A stretch of DNA of 64,000 nt, from assembly GCF_004745575.1 (NCBI RefSeq), contig NZ_RPEM01000010.1, positions 35,842-99,841 of the forward strand, in the 5' to 3' direction. A program made the translations under genes and the position numbers. The stretch's first letter is position 1; each line of letters begins with the position of its first letter. Positions 1 to 9,093 of this stretch are shown here, in pieces. This DNA is from Pseudotabrizicola sediminis (GTDB lineage Bacteria > Pseudomonadota > Alphaproteobacteria > Rhodobacterales > Rhodobacteraceae). The notes beneath the pieces were generated by a model that saw nothing but the letters and a program-made list of their open reading frames with translations, searched no databases and had not been told where the DNA came from.

Positions 1-198
1 AACGCCGCCGAGGTGGCCGAGCTGCTGCGCATGTTGCCGGGTCTGTCGGGGGCCGCCTTGCAAGTCCCAGCGGCAGAGGCCGCTGCGCCTGCGCCCAAAG
101 AGGCCGCGCCTGAGGCCAAACCAGCAGGACCGCTGCCCCGCGACCAGTCACCGGGCGAGGGTCTTGGCGATGCTGACAGCGGAGGCGGAAGAGCATGA
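1..198 (+). CDS. C-terminal end of an unidentified protein (partial)
   Basis: Only the last 65 codons lie in the window, entering in frame 1 and ending at a TGA at 196-198. The visible part is a short helical stretch (EVAELLRMLPGLSG) followed by an Ala/Pro/Lys-rich low-complexity tail, which names no family. The stop overlaps the start of the next gene by four bases (ATGA), so the two are probably translated as one operon. I do not recognise the protein. Confidence 0.6.
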   Translation, partial: NAAEVAELLRMLPGLSGAALQVPAAEAAAPAPKEAAPEAKPAGPLPRDQSPGEGLGDADSGGGRA

Positions 199-914
199 CA
201 GAATTGGTGTTCCGCGACGATGCCTATTGCCAGCAGATCATCTCGTGCGTGACCGGCCATACGCCCGAGGGCGGCATCCTGATCGACCGGTCGGTGTTCT
301 ACCCCACGGGGGGCGGGCAGCCCGGCGATTCCGGCTGGGTGGCTTGGCAGGGCGGGCGGCTGACCATTGCAACGGCCGTCAAGGTGGAAGGCGGGCAGGT
401 CGCGCTGGTGCCCTCCGAGCCGCTGGCCCTGCCGCCGGTCGGCACGGTGCTGACCCAGCGGCTGGACTGGACCCGCAGGCACCGGCACATGCGAATGCAC
501 ACCGCGCTGCACCTGCTGTCGGTGGTGATCCCCCTGCCGGTGACCGGGGGGCAGATCGGGGCAGAGCGCGGCCGGCTGGATTTCGACATGCCCGATCCGC
601 CGGCGGATAGCGCCATGCTGACGGAGGCGCTGTCTGCTCTGGTCGACCGCGATCTGCCGGTCACCGATGAGTGGATCACGGATGAGGCCTTGCTGGCCAA
701 TCCGGGGCTGGTCAAGACCATGTCGGTGATGCCGCCGATGGGGCAGGGCCGGGTGCGGCTGGTGCGGATCGGGCAGGGGGCTGTGCCGGTGGACCTGCAG
801 CCCTGCGGTGGCACGCATGTGGCCCGTACCGGTGAAGTTGGCCGCGTCGAGATCAGCAAGATCGAAAAGAAGGGGCGTCAGAACCGCCGCGTGACCCTGA
901 CGCTGGGGATATGA
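195..914 (+). CDS. alaX: AlaX-type alanyl-tRNA editing hydrolase
   Basis: A free-standing editing-domain protein of 239 residues, expected to hydrolyse Ser- or Gly-mischarged tRNA(Ala) in the cytosol. The two zinc-binding motifs of the AlaX/ThrRS-AlaRS second additional domain are both present: HTALH at residues 102-106 and CGGTH at 204-208. The N-terminal part carries the conserved YPTGGGQPGDSG segment around residues 36-47. Length fits a mid-size AlaX. The ATG at 195 overlaps the upstream stop, which supports this start. Nothing looks damaged. Confidence 0.93.
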   Translation: MTELVFRDDAYCQQIISCVTGHTPEGGILIDRSVFYPTGGGQPGDSGWVAWQGGRLTIATAVKVEGGQVALVPSEPLALPPVGTVLTQRLDWTRRHRHMRMHTALHLLSVVIPLPVTGGQIGAERGRLDFDMPDPPADSAMLTEALSALVDRDLPVTDEWITDEALLANPGLVKTMSVMPPMGQGRVRLVRIGQGAVPVDLQPCGGTHVARTGEVGRVEISKIEKKGRQNRRVTLTLGI

Positions 915-1232
915 GAGCGGGGGGCAGCCTGTTGCGGTTGGCACGGCACGGCTAGGGCAGGGTGTTGCAAAAGCGTCAGGCAAGATCCGCGCCTTAGGGC
1001 ATTGGGCTTTCTGGGGCGGGTTGCGCCAGCCCTTCTGGCTTGGGTTGCAGCGTCCCGATCAATCGGTGATGCATGGCTAAGCATCTGGGACATAACACCA
1101 TCACCGGCCCATCTGGCTGATGCCGATCAGCATCAATGCGGACGCAGAACACGGAACCTTGACCATTTTTCCTTGCGCCCGGATTAGCGAGAGTCGACAT
1201 CAAGGTGGCGCGCGCTTGGCCATGGAGACCGT
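915..1232. other. Intergenic stretch, no gene recognised
   Basis: About 320 bases between alaX and the small gene at 1236. Only short overlapping open frames are present, on both strands, without recognisable motifs. No clear terminator follows alaX. The promoter of the next gene must lie here, but I could not pick a convincing -35/-10 pair. Confidence 0.4.
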
Positions 1233-1235
1233 TTG

Positions 1236-1544
1236 ATGAGGATGCAAGGGGTGGTGATCTGGTATTGCCGCCGGGAGTTCCGCGCGATCATCTGGTGCGA
1301 GGATTCAAAGGAACTCGGCATTGCGACCGGGGCCACCGCCTGGGGCAATCCCATGCTCGACGTTCAGGTTGGTGACGTCGTGGCCTTCCGGGCAGAGCAG
1401 CGCGGCACCGACAGGCTGTGCCGCGATCTGCATGTGGTACAAAGACAGGCCGCACCGTCATTGCCGGCCACAATGATGGCGAATGCACAAACCCGACCGA
1501 TTTCCGGAAATCCGCTCTTGCATCTTTGTTCCAGTCGCGATTAA
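1236..1544 (+). CDS. Small conserved hypothetical protein
   Basis: A 102-residue protein starting MRMQGVVIWYCRRE, with an internal segment GIATGATAWGNPM and a compact alternation of hydrophobic strands resembling a small beta-barrel. I do not recognise a function. The reading frame also opens at a TTG at 1233, but the ATG at 1236 sits behind a GGAGA sequence at a suitable distance. It stands alone just before the tRNA-Ser gene and outside the island, so it is probably a backbone gene. Confidence 0.6.
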   Translation: MRMQGVVIWYCRREFRAIIWCEDSKELGIATGATAWGNPMLDVQVGDVVAFRAEQRGTDRLCRDLHVVQRQAAPSLPATMMANAQTRPISGNPLLHLCSSRD

Positions 1545-1555
1545 GACACCGCCAC

Positions 1556-1645
1556 GGACAGTTGGCCGAGTGGTCGAAGGCGCACGCCTGGAAAGTGTGT
1601 AGGCGGGGAACCGTCTCGAGGGTTCGAATCCCTCACTGTCCGCCA
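1556..1645 (+). tRNA. tRNA-Ser (anticodon GGA)
   Basis: A 90-base class II tRNA with encoded CCA. Acceptor strands GGACAGT (1556-1562) and ACTGTCC (1635-1641) pair, followed by discriminator G and CCA (1643-1645). The anticodon arm is CACGC/GTGTG with loop CTGGAAA, which places the GGA anticodon at 1590-1592. A long variable arm and the GGTTCGAATCC T-loop are present. Its 3' end doubles as the attachment site of the island that follows. Confidence 0.97.
1632..1645 (+). repeat. attL core (tRNA-Ser 3' end)
   Basis: The 14-base sequence ctcactgtccgcca, identical to 9509-9522, forms the acceptor 3' strand and CCA of tRNA-Ser. The tRNA gene stays intact after integration. Confidence 0.85.
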
Positions 1646-1702
1646 CCACCCCCTGATTTAGTTATAAAGATCAGATACTTAGGCCGGAAATTGGGCTGCC
1701 TC

Positions 1703-1713
1703 AGGTTACACAA
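1703..1713 (+). repeat. Putative integrase arm-type site, left
   Basis: The 11-mer aggttacacaa occurs here, 58 bases inside the left att core, and again at 9408-9418, 91 bases inside the right core. Paired short direct repeats inside both ends of an island are what arm-binding sites of a tyrosine integrase look like. This is inferred from position only. Confidence 0.45.
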
Positions 1714-1727
1714 GAGGTAGCACAAGC

Positions 1728-3125
1728 GTGGTCGTCATCATCCGATCGGGGGCCTTCAAGGTCATGTGTCAGCACATCGAACTGAAGAAGAACACATACT
1801 ACTATCGCCGACGCATACCCAACTTTGCTCAATCGCTTTACCGGAATGCCCTAACTGCGAAGATCTCTTCCCAGATCTACTTCAGTCTAAAGACCAGTGA
1901 TATGGTGGTGGCTTGCAAGGCGGCAGATGCCGAGACACGCAGGTTAGACGTCCTGTGGAAGGCAATGCAGAGTCGACCGGAGGGGGCAAGCGCCTCGGTG
2001 TCCTTAGCAATCCTTGAGGCACACGGACTTAAACCGGGTGACGGCATTCATCATCCAGAAGTGCCTGCAATCTCGGAGTTTGTTGACAACCTGCTTGGGC
2101 GCTACGAGCCCTCGGAACTACCACCGAAGGCGTCACCTCAAAACAAGCTTACAGTCGGTATTCTGTTCGGAGCACCAATCCCCCGCACCCTTTCAGATGC
2201 TAAACAGAAGCACTTTGATTTGGGAAAGGGGCCAAAAGGCAAGATTGCTGAAGGTCAATTCAATCGTGCATGGCAATGCTTGATGGGCATCACAGCCGAC
2301 ATTCCACTTGATCAACTTCATCGAGAACACGCTAACAGCTTTGTATCTGAACTTCTTAAAACAGGGGTGTCGGGTGAGACAATTAGGAAGTATCTTGCAC
2401 AGATTAGGCCTGTCATTGGGACGGCGATTCTGGAATTTGAACTTAATCTGACTAATCACTTCGAGCGCGTTACAATTCCTAATATGATGGATGGGCCTAG
2501 CAAGCCCCGGCATCCGTATTTGAACAGCGAGATTCGAGCAATACAAAAGAAATGCATTGAGGTTGATGATGAAAGGCGTTGGGCAATTTCGATGTTGTCC
2601 GATTCAATGTGCCGTTTGTCAGAAGTGATCGGACTTCGAAAGGATGAAGTATTCTTAGAAGCAGAAATTCCTTATATTCGTCTCAAGCCAAATGATGTAA
2701 GGCGACTGAAGACTCGGACTTCAGACCGCATTGTGCCTCTTGTTGGTGAAGCGTTATGGGGGGCAAAGCGAGCAATGCGGACAGAGGGAGAATATCTCTT
2801 TCCGATCTTTCTTATCAATTGGACCGGTAAAGACTTTTCCTCTGGCTCTGCATCGGCAGCCTTGGGTAAATGGCTCAAGGAAAACAAGTTGTCGAAAGAT
2901 GGCCAAGGCCTGCACAGCTTCCGGCATACCATGAGAGACAGGCTGCGGAATGTGGAGACACCCGCTGACCTGATAGACCGTATTGGTGGGTGGAAGTCGC
3001 AAGGCATCGGCGAAACCTACGGCAAAGGACACAAGCCGCAGCTCATGCAAAGATTCATGCTAGCCGCGATGGAGGACCTTAAGTGTCATGAGGAGAGCCT
3101 GCTCGCCGATCCTGTTTTGGACTGA
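1728..3125 (+). CDS. int: Tyrosine recombinase / island integrase
   Basis: A 465-residue site-specific recombinase expected to integrate and excise the island at tRNA-Ser. The N-terminal part (about residues 14-80, QHIELKKNTYYYRRRIP) resembles the DUF6538 head common in alphaproteobacterial integrases. A core-binding region follows at about 165-250. In the catalytic domain, Arg296 (CRLSEVIGL), Lys328, the HSFRH box (His396, Arg399), Trp422 in place of the second His, and nucleophile Tyr431 are visible. The GTG at 1728 follows AGAGG; an in-frame ATG at 1764 is an alternative start. It lies 82 bases from the tRNA, pointing into the island. Confidence 0.92.
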   Translation: MVVIIRSGAFKVMCQHIELKKNTYYYRRRIPNFAQSLYRNALTAKISSQIYFSLKTSDMVVACKAADAETRRLDVLWKAMQSRPEGASASVSLAILEAHGLKPGDGIHHPEVPAISEFVDNLLGRYEPSELPPKASPQNKLTVGILFGAPIPRTLSDAKQKHFDLGKGPKGKIAEGQFNRAWQCLMGITADIPLDQLHREHANSFVSELLKTGVSGETIRKYLAQIRPVIGTAILEFELNLTNHFERVTIPNMMDGPSKPRHPYLNSEIRAIQKKCIEVDDERRWAISMLSDSMCRLSEVIGLRKDEVFLEAEIPYIRLKPNDVRRLKTRTSDRIVPLVGEALWGAKRAMRTEGEYLFPIFLINWTGKDFSSGSASAALGKWLKENKLSKDGQGLHSFRHTMRDRLRNVETPADLIDRIGGWKSQGIGETYGKGHKPQLMQRFMLAAMEDLKCHEESLLADPVLD

Positions 3126-3172
3126 TTCAATGTAGCGCTGCACCACCTTGCCCAACCGCGCTGGGCCACACT

Positions 3173-4567
3173 ATGGGAGGCACTAGGCCAATGGATACCG
3201 ACGATGCCGAAGCCGACCACACCGTCACCTCTGACGGCTATCGTAAAGCTTCCTTGGAGGCGGCGAGAATGGCGGAGTTCGTGTTTGCCACCAAGTCAGA
3301 TGATGCCTGTGCCTTCGTAACGGCTTTGACCGACCTGACAAAGCAGCATGAGGCTGAGCGGTCGCCTAGGGACCGCGCACGGACTCAGAGAGCAGAAGGA
3401 ACGTTCCGGGTCTCTCTCGGAGCTTTTGCGGCTGACCTCATATTCCATAGCAAGAATGCAGAGGCAGAAGGCTTCACGTATCGGTCAGTGGATAAGGAAG
3501 CCATGGGGCAAACCCTTGTAACGGTATGTTCGTTTGAAAAGGCGCGTCATCTATGGAAAAGCTTGGGTTTATTAGAGACTACAAGCTTTTTCCGGGCGAA
3601 GGACGCATGGGAGGACGGTGACCCACTCAGGGCATACTTTGGGCGTACTGGTCGATACAGGGCTACACCTGCCCTTCTGGCTCTTGCCGCACGCTTCCAC
3701 ATTGAGCCGAATAATCTGAAGGAACACTTTCAAAAAGAACTTGGTAGAATCGCATCAGTTCAAGTGAAGGGTGAGCAAACCTCCAAAAATGGTATGAAAG
3801 CACAGCCTATCACTATTAAGAAAAAGGGGCCTCGATTTGATCTAGAGATTAAAAGGGTCGACGAAATAAATCATTATCTCGCTGCAGGAGAGTTTGACCT
3901 ATCCGATGTGCCAGTGGTGAATCGTTCCTTCAGTCGGGGAAATTTGTCCATATTCAACTTTGATCAAGGCGGAAGACTGTACTGTCGGTCGGACGACAAT
4001 TGGCAGAGTATGCCCGGAGACCGTAGATCGAGAATACGATGTGGCGGTGAGCCAACTGTCGAGCTAGATGTTCGGGCAAGTCACATGTTCATCCTCTACG
4101 CACTTCACCCTAATTTTAATGTGCCATCCGGTGACCCATATTTCGTTGAAGGCATTGAACGAAATGTGGTGAAGGGGCTAGTTACAGCAGTATTCGGAAT
4201 TGGGGGATTTCCAAAGACCTGGCCCAAGGGCTTCAACAGAAAGAACGAGCTTGGGGATAAAGGTCCGGTAGGCAAGGTTAAATTATCACGTGTCCTTGAT
4301 CTGATATGTTCCAAGCACCCGGTCCTTCACAAAGTCAAAGTCGGAGTGATGGACTGGGGGCGATTGCAATATGAGGAATCCGAATGCTTCGTTGAAGCCA
4401 GCTTGGACCTAGGGCGCAACCATAAAATAGCGGCCCTCCCTGTACATGACAGCTTGATCGTGGCCGTCAGTCACACTGAGGCTACAAGAACTGCAATGCT
4501 TGCAGCTTACCAAGGGCGATTTGGTAGAACCCCTGAGATAAAGGTAAGCAAGGCTGTCATTTCTTAG
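3173..4567 (+). CDS. Compact protein with family-A polymerase palm motifs
   Basis: 464 residues of a type usually left hypothetical. Residues about 255-430 contain an ordered set of single-subunit polymerase motifs. These are GGRLYCRSDDNWQSMP (266-281, like GRLSSSDPNLQNIP of Pol I), motif A D299-x-x-x-S303, a motif B-like R330-x3-K334 with FG at 341-342, and motif C PVHDS with His425-Asp426. No 3'-5' exonuclease is seen. Residues about 100-180 look like a winged helix (LWKSLGLLE). The likely role is nucleic-acid synthesis for replicating the island, but no member is known to me biochemically. An ATG at 3191 is an alternative start. It is 47 bases downstream of the integrase. Confidence 0.65.
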   Translation: MGGTRPMDTDDAEADHTVTSDGYRKASLEAARMAEFVFATKSDDACAFVTALTDLTKQHEAERSPRDRARTQRAEGTFRVSLGAFAADLIFHSKNAEAEGFTYRSVDKEAMGQTLVTVCSFEKARHLWKSLGLLETTSFFRAKDAWEDGDPLRAYFGRTGRYRATPALLALAARFHIEPNNLKEHFQKELGRIASVQVKGEQTSKNGMKAQPITIKKKGPRFDLEIKRVDEINHYLAAGEFDLSDVPVVNRSFSRGNLSIFNFDQGGRLYCRSDDNWQSMPGDRRSRIRCGGEPTVELDVRASHMFILYALHPNFNVPSGDPYFVEGIERNVVKGLVTAVFGIGGFPKTWPKGFNRKNELGDKGPVGKVKLSRVLDLICSKHPVLHKVKVGVMDWGRLQYEESECFVEASLDLGRNHKIAALPVHDSLIVAVSHTEATRTAMLAAYQGRFGRTPEIKVSKAVIS

Positions 4568-5268
4568 GCCAATAGGTGATCACTGAAGTCTCCAAGTTGC
4601 CCTGTACTCTACTTCCTAAATAGTATGATCTATCTCAAAAATAGCTACTGATAGGTTACCCCCATCCTGCCCACAGTGGTAACTTTTACCTCCTATAGCA
4701 TTACTTGGAAGCGTAAGCTCCAACTTGGATGTTACTGCTCTTATACATTCGTATAACAACAATAATAATGCCACTAAAGCCCCAGTTTTTGAAGTCGTCA
4801 AACTTTAGCCCCCACCCCCTTCGCTGGTGGCCTGAAGGCGCTTCCCAAGATAAGCCCGAAGGCTGCCAGCGAGCCACAGAGGCTACCTTATCGACCCTTG
4901 CACTGGGTGGCCCGTCATAAAGGTGTAAGCGCCCTGTTGGCGCACTCCTAGCCCGCTAGGGGGCATGGCCCGCAGATCGGCCCAGCCTTCGGCCTCAGGG
5001 GCGGTCACTATAGGCCACATTGGTCATCGAGCCCCTCAGGGCAGGAGTTTCAACCGATGCGCCTCTGGTGGCCCTCTCCGGGGCCGTGCGGGGCTACCCT
5101 GTGCCTCAGTTGCCTCAACTTGCCGGACAGGGGGTGTCTGCCAATAGGGCTTGGCCATGTGTCAGGGGCGGAGGGAAGCGCGATGGCCTGCCATTGGAGT
5201 GGGTATTCGCTTTTGGCAGACACCCTGCCGCCACTCCTAAGACCTCATTGGCAGACAGGAGAGCCACA
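4568..5268. other. 700-base noncoding stretch inside the island
   Basis: No convincing gene. The left part is AT-rich (an attractive place for an origin or a promoter). The right part (about 4830-5240) is GC-rich with many short self-complementary blocks, for example around 4940-5110, and could hold the resolution or crossover sites of the adjacent serine recombinase. An open frame runs into the recombinase from 5020 but has no coding character. Confidence 0.35.
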
Positions 5269-5838
5269 ATGCTGATTGGATATGCGAGAACGTCCACCCT
5301 TGACCAGAAGGCGGGGCTAGAGGCTCAGATAGAGGCGCTGAAGGCCCTCAGCTGCGAGCGCCTGTACTCTGAGCAAGTCAGCTCAGTTGCTGTCAGGGAC
5401 GCCCTCAGGGAAGCCCTGGCCTTCTGTCGGGAGGGGGACACCCTTGTGGTCACCAAGCTTGACCGACTGGCCCGGTCAGTCCGACACCTTGGGGATATTG
5501 TTGAAGACCTTGAACGCAGAAAGGTCGGCCTGAGAGTGCTTGACCTCGGGTTGGACACAGGCAACGCCACAGGCAAGCTGATGTTGAACGTCTTGGGATC
5601 GGTGGCCCAGTTCGAGAGGGAGATGATGTTGGAAAGGCAGAAGGAAGGGATCGCCAAGGCCAAGCGGGAGGGCAAGTATCATGGCAGGAAACCGACTGCC
5701 CCTGACATGATTGCCCAAGTGAAGACCCTTCTGACCGAGGGGGTTCCCAAACGGAGAATATCGCAAATCACCGGGCTATCTGAACGCACTGTGTATCGCA
5801 TGGTCAATGATGACACACCGTTGCAAAAGGTAAGCTAG
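5269..5838 (+). CDS. Serine recombinase (resolvase/invertase family)
   Basis: 189 residues. The N-terminal catalytic domain begins MLIGYARTSTLDQ, with the catalytic serine in the YARTST motif. It continues through VVTKLDRLARSVRHLGDIV, which supplies the conserved arginines, and ends with the long helix LGSVAQFEREMMLERQKEGI. Residues about 145-185 form a Hin-type helix-turn-helix (GVPKRRISQITGLSERTVYRMV). The ATG at 5269 follows CAGGAG. Size and domain order match small resolvases such as Tn3/Hin. It may resolve dimers or invert DNA within the island, and the noncoding stretch upstream is the likely site. Confidence 0.93.
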   Translation: MLIGYARTSTLDQKAGLEAQIEALKALSCERLYSEQVSSVAVRDALREALAFCREGDTLVVTKLDRLARSVRHLGDIVEDLERRKVGLRVLDLGLDTGNATGKLMLNVLGSVAQFEREMMLERQKEGIAKAKREGKYHGRKPTAPDMIAQVKTLLTEGVPKRRISQITGLSERTVYRMVNDDTPLQKVS

Positions 5839-6132
5839 GTTCAGCTAACCAAGGATGCCCCGGATTGACTGATACAGGACGGGTCATCCTTACCTTGCCA
5901 TTTGACCAATCTCAGGGTCCAGTCAACAACGTTGTGGCAAGGCGTGTACTTCGGAAAAGTGCACCTAAGAACACCTCTTAGTTTCCTTCGGCATGGTATC
6001 CAAGACCATGCAATGTGACCAATCGTATGGCAAAGGCAGCGCTCCACCAGCACCCGATTCTTGCAAGTTGCCGTAATGATAGACACTGATGGGTTAGCCT
6101 TCCACGCCACCCCAAACCAAAATTTATCAGTG
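5839..6132. other. Noncoding gap between convergent genes
   Basis: About 290 bases between the recombinase (+) and the restriction-modification gene (-). The only open frame (5841-6404, minus) overlaps the real gene in another frame and shows no protein character. No strong hairpin terminator was found. Confidence 0.35.
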
Positions 6133-8958
6133 TTACACCTTTTGCGATTTCTTCTGCTTGGCAGATTTGGTGCTATCCAGCGGGGCGGCAACCTTCTCGA
6201 ACAACTCAAATAAGTGCTCAACCCGTTCACGCTCAAATCTAAAGACCTCTTTGCGATACAATTTGTCGACCGCTTTATCCAAGGCCTGATGCGCCTTTCG
6301 TAGCACAACAGGCATAGCATCAGGATCATACAAATCTTCGAGGGTCTGACCCGCGACCAAGTGAGGTTGGCGGGAATCCAAGACCCCCTGCCCGAGCGCC
6401 TCAATCTTTGACTGCTGTGCTGCCGTTAGGTTTGGCCAAGGAAAGCTATTGTAAACCGCCGGAGCATAGCTAAACCGGCTTTCAAGTCGCCCTGCGACGG
6501 TCCTCATCCACGCCATATGCATGGATGAAGTTAGCACAGCGAAGTAGAGCAATGGCGCACCAACGATAATTTGTAGTTTATTAGACGCTATAACATCTGG
6601 GGGGAGGACGGCCATGGGAATGTACTCCCGATGTTCTGAAGAAACCTCAGGGATTCCTAGATATTCGCGGCTAGGTTGGCGATCTTGGGTAAACAGCCAT
6701 GGGTACTTGGCAAATTCTCTGACGCTATCAGTGGGGCTTAGGTTCCGCCCTACTCTCACTCGATCAAGTCTTTCTTGGATCGCGGCAGAAGCACGGAGCT
6801 GAGAAGGGTTCACATCCTTCAGCCAAAGGCACCAGCGCCATTTTCCCGAGATCAGTTCATCACCGCCAACGTAAGGCCTAAGCCATTTTGCTGCTCCTGG
6901 TTCACGTGCCAGAAGTTCCGCACGCTGAGTATCATTTAGAATCAGATTACTCTTTGTGGTGTACCCTCCACCCGGCTTCTTTAGCCTTGCTCCATCTGTA
7001 GGCTGGCTTCCTTTGTTCATCTTTAGCCGTCCGGCAGGTGGTTTCGAGCGAGCAGGAACTGAGTACTGTGGTCCGTCAATAAGATAGCCATTGATCCTTT
7101 TGCACGACGATGCGTGCGGGTTTCCGCGTATGTGATCATATTCAAAGATGGTCGACTTCCTGCCCTCACGTTGCGTCATCCCAACGATGACACAATGTAC
7201 GGCTGCCTTGCCTCTCGCTTCGCTGTTCCACTGAAATGACCGGTGAGCGAAATGGATATGGATTCCTTTGCTAAAAATCCAAGGCCAAAGAATACCGCAC
7301 TGCTCCCCTTGCGTGATCGAATTGGTAGAAACCAAAGCGATGTCGATTTCTCTATTCGAAGCAGCATACTCCACTGCCTTGCGGAACCAACATGCAACAT
7401 AGTCGAGCCGATTATACTGACCAGACGTGCCCCAAACTCTTGCCATATCTGCTTGCTGATCCAGTGAACGAAACTGGTGACCACGAAAGGGTGGATTGCC
7501 CAAAACATAACTGCACTTGGCCGGGGCTAGGAGCTTCGTCCAGTCTTCCGTCAGTGCGTTACCTTGGAGAATGTGTGGCGACTTTCGAAGTGGAATCCGG
7601 CTATAATATGGGCCAAACTCTAGGCTTAGACGGTTATTCATAATGTGGTCCATCATCCACATTGCTGTCTCGGCAATTCTAGCGGCAAACTCTACTAGCT
7701 CAATTCCGTAGAATTGATCCACATTAACAATTGAAAGACTGGATACGTCCAGCGGCGCAGAAAATTGGCCAAAGGAATCTCTGTCATAATTCACTAACTC
7801 TCGAACTACCTCAATCTCTAAGGTGCGAAGCTCACGATAAGAAATGACAAGAAAGTTCCCACAGCCACAAGCTGGATCAAGGAAATTCAGTTCTCCTAGG
7901 CGGACTTGGAATCGTTGAAGTTCTGCTTTACGCCCTCGCTTACTTCCCTTTATCCTCTCAAACTCAGCCCAGAGTTCATCCATAAAGAGCGGCCGGATGA
8001 CTTTGACTATATTTGTTTCATTAGTGTAGTGAGCACCTTGATTACGGCGCTCCTCTCGGTTCATGACTGACTGGAAGAGTGATCCAAAAATTGCAGGGGA
8101 GATATTGGACCAATTGAATCTTGCTGCTGCGATCAATCTCTCTCTCATGGCCGAGTTAAATGCGGGCATTCGCAAGTTACTCTGAAATAGCGAGCCATTC
8201 ACATATGGGAACTGTGCAAGGTCCTCATCTAGGGTCGAGGGGCGTTTTGTTGTTTCCGTGTCCAGCGTCTGGAATAGCATTGTGAGCCATCCGCCAAGGT
8301 CTGAGCCGTCGACGTTCGTTCGACGTTCTACAAGGTCTTCGAAGATGCCACGTGGTTCAAATATGCCAGTATCATCAGCGAACAGGCAAAAGACTATGCG
8401 CACTAGAAATCGTTCAAGGTCATGACCGTTGTAGCCTGAGTCCTCCAGCGCATCATGGAGCGCCCCAACAAGTTCCGACGCCTTTATATTTACCGGGTCT
8501 TGATCTTTAAATGTTTTCTTTTCACGCCCAGTGATGAAGCCAAACTTGTCGACATGTTTGGGTAGATCAGCGAGGGGAAACGCAACCTCTTCGTCATTCT
8601 CTAGATCATAGAGTTCGAACGACTGAAAATCGCTCAGCAGAACAAAGCGGGGTAGTTCATTGTCTTTAAGGCCAGGGAAATACTCTAATGCCTGCTTACG
8701 AGCCTTTACAAGATCAAGACCAATGCTTTTTTGCTCAACTAAGAGAACACCTTTCCAGAACAAGTCGATGAAGCCTCGCTTTTCACCGAGCCCTTTCACA
8801 GGTTGCTCAAATGTCGCAACTCTGCGCACTGGCACACCAAACACATCAAAGAACTCCCGGTAGAAGAGCTGTGTTTCGCCCTTTTCGTAGCCATGCCCAG
8901 CCCACTCCCGTGCAAAACCTGCAGCTCGTGAGCGGATTTCATTTTGTGACAGAGACAT
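6133..8958 (-). CDS. MmeI-like type IIL restriction-modification enzyme
   Basis: 941 residues, near the 919 of MmeI. A single chain carries nuclease, methyltransferase and target recognition. The nuclease motif is D65-x9-E75-x-K77 (IDLFWKGVLLVEQK), the same spacing as MmeI Asp70/Glu80/Lys82. A helical spacer follows (about 160-330), then a gamma-class N6-adenine methyltransferase with motif I DPACGCGNF (361-369) and motif IV NPPF (488-491). A target-recognition domain covers about 600-850, and a C-terminal helical part ends in a Lys-rich tail. It should methylate and cut the same asymmetric site. The ATG at 8958 follows AAGGA; the frame stays open to 9051. No separate specificity or methylase gene is nearby, as expected for this type. 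Confidence 0.9.
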   Translation of the reverse strand: MSLSQNEIRSRAAGFAREWAGHGYEKGETQLFYREFFDVFGVPVRRVATFEQPVKGLGEKRGFIDLFWKGVLLVEQKSIGLDLVKARKQALEYFPGLKDNELPRFVLLSDFQSFELYDLENDEEVAFPLADLPKHVDKFGFITGREKKTFKDQDPVNIKASELVGALHDALEDSGYNGHDLERFLVRIVFCLFADDTGIFEPRGIFEDLVERRTNVDGSDLGGWLTMLFQTLDTETTKRPSTLDEDLAQFPYVNGSLFQSNLRMPAFNSAMRERLIAAARFNWSNISPAIFGSLFQSVMNREERRNQGAHYTNETNIVKVIRPLFMDELWAEFERIKGSKRGRKAELQRFQVRLGELNFLDPACGCGNFLVISYRELRTLEIEVVRELVNYDRDSFGQFSAPLDVSSLSIVNVDQFYGIELVEFAARIAETAMWMMDHIMNNRLSLEFGPYYSRIPLRKSPHILQGNALTEDWTKLLAPAKCSYVLGNPPFRGHQFRSLDQQADMARVWGTSGQYNRLDYVACWFRKAVEYAASNREIDIALVSTNSITQGEQCGILWPWIFSKGIHIHFAHRSFQWNSEARGKAAVHCVIVGMTQREGRKSTIFEYDHIRGNPHASSCKRINGYLIDGPQYSVPARSKPPAGRLKMNKGSQPTDGARLKKPGGGYTTKSNLILNDTQRAELLAREPGAAKWLRPYVGGDELISGKWRWCLWLKDVNPSQLRASAAIQERLDRVRVGRNLSPTDSVREFAKYPWLFTQDRQPSREYLGIPEVSSEHREYIPMAVLPPDVIASNKLQIIVGAPLLYFAVLTSSMHMAWMRTVAGRLESRFSYAPAVYNSFPWPNLTAAQQSKIEALGQGVLDSRQPHLVAGQTLEDLYDPDAMPVVLRKAHQALDKAVDKLYRKEVFRFERERVEHLFELFEKVAAPLDSTKSAKQKKSQKV

Positions 8959-9082
8959 TTGCGTCCTTAATAGGTTATGCGGTGGGCTGGCCTCACCTAG
9001 TGCTCGGTGTTTCAGGCCTAGCAGCACTAGCTGATCGGTGCAAACATCCATTTAGGCAATCCTGTCCTAGTATTTTGCCCGC

Positions 9083-9093
9083 CCCCCCCCCCC
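9083..9093. repeat. C11 homopolymer (G11 on the RM gene strand)
   Basis: A run of eleven C, about 125 bases upstream of the restriction-modification start. It lies in the leader or promoter region of that gene, where slippage could change expression. Two similar runs follow at 9726 and 9844. Confidence 0.8.

Noticed and set aside
5020..5268. In-frame extension of the serine recombinase upstream of 5269
   Set aside because: The ATG at 5269 has a strong CAGGAG and begins exactly at the family's conserved MLIGYARTST; the extension has no protein character.
5841..6404. 187-codon open frame on the minus strand after the recombinase
   Set aside because: Half of it overlaps the restriction-modification gene in another frame, and the remainder has no recognisable content or ribosome-binding site.
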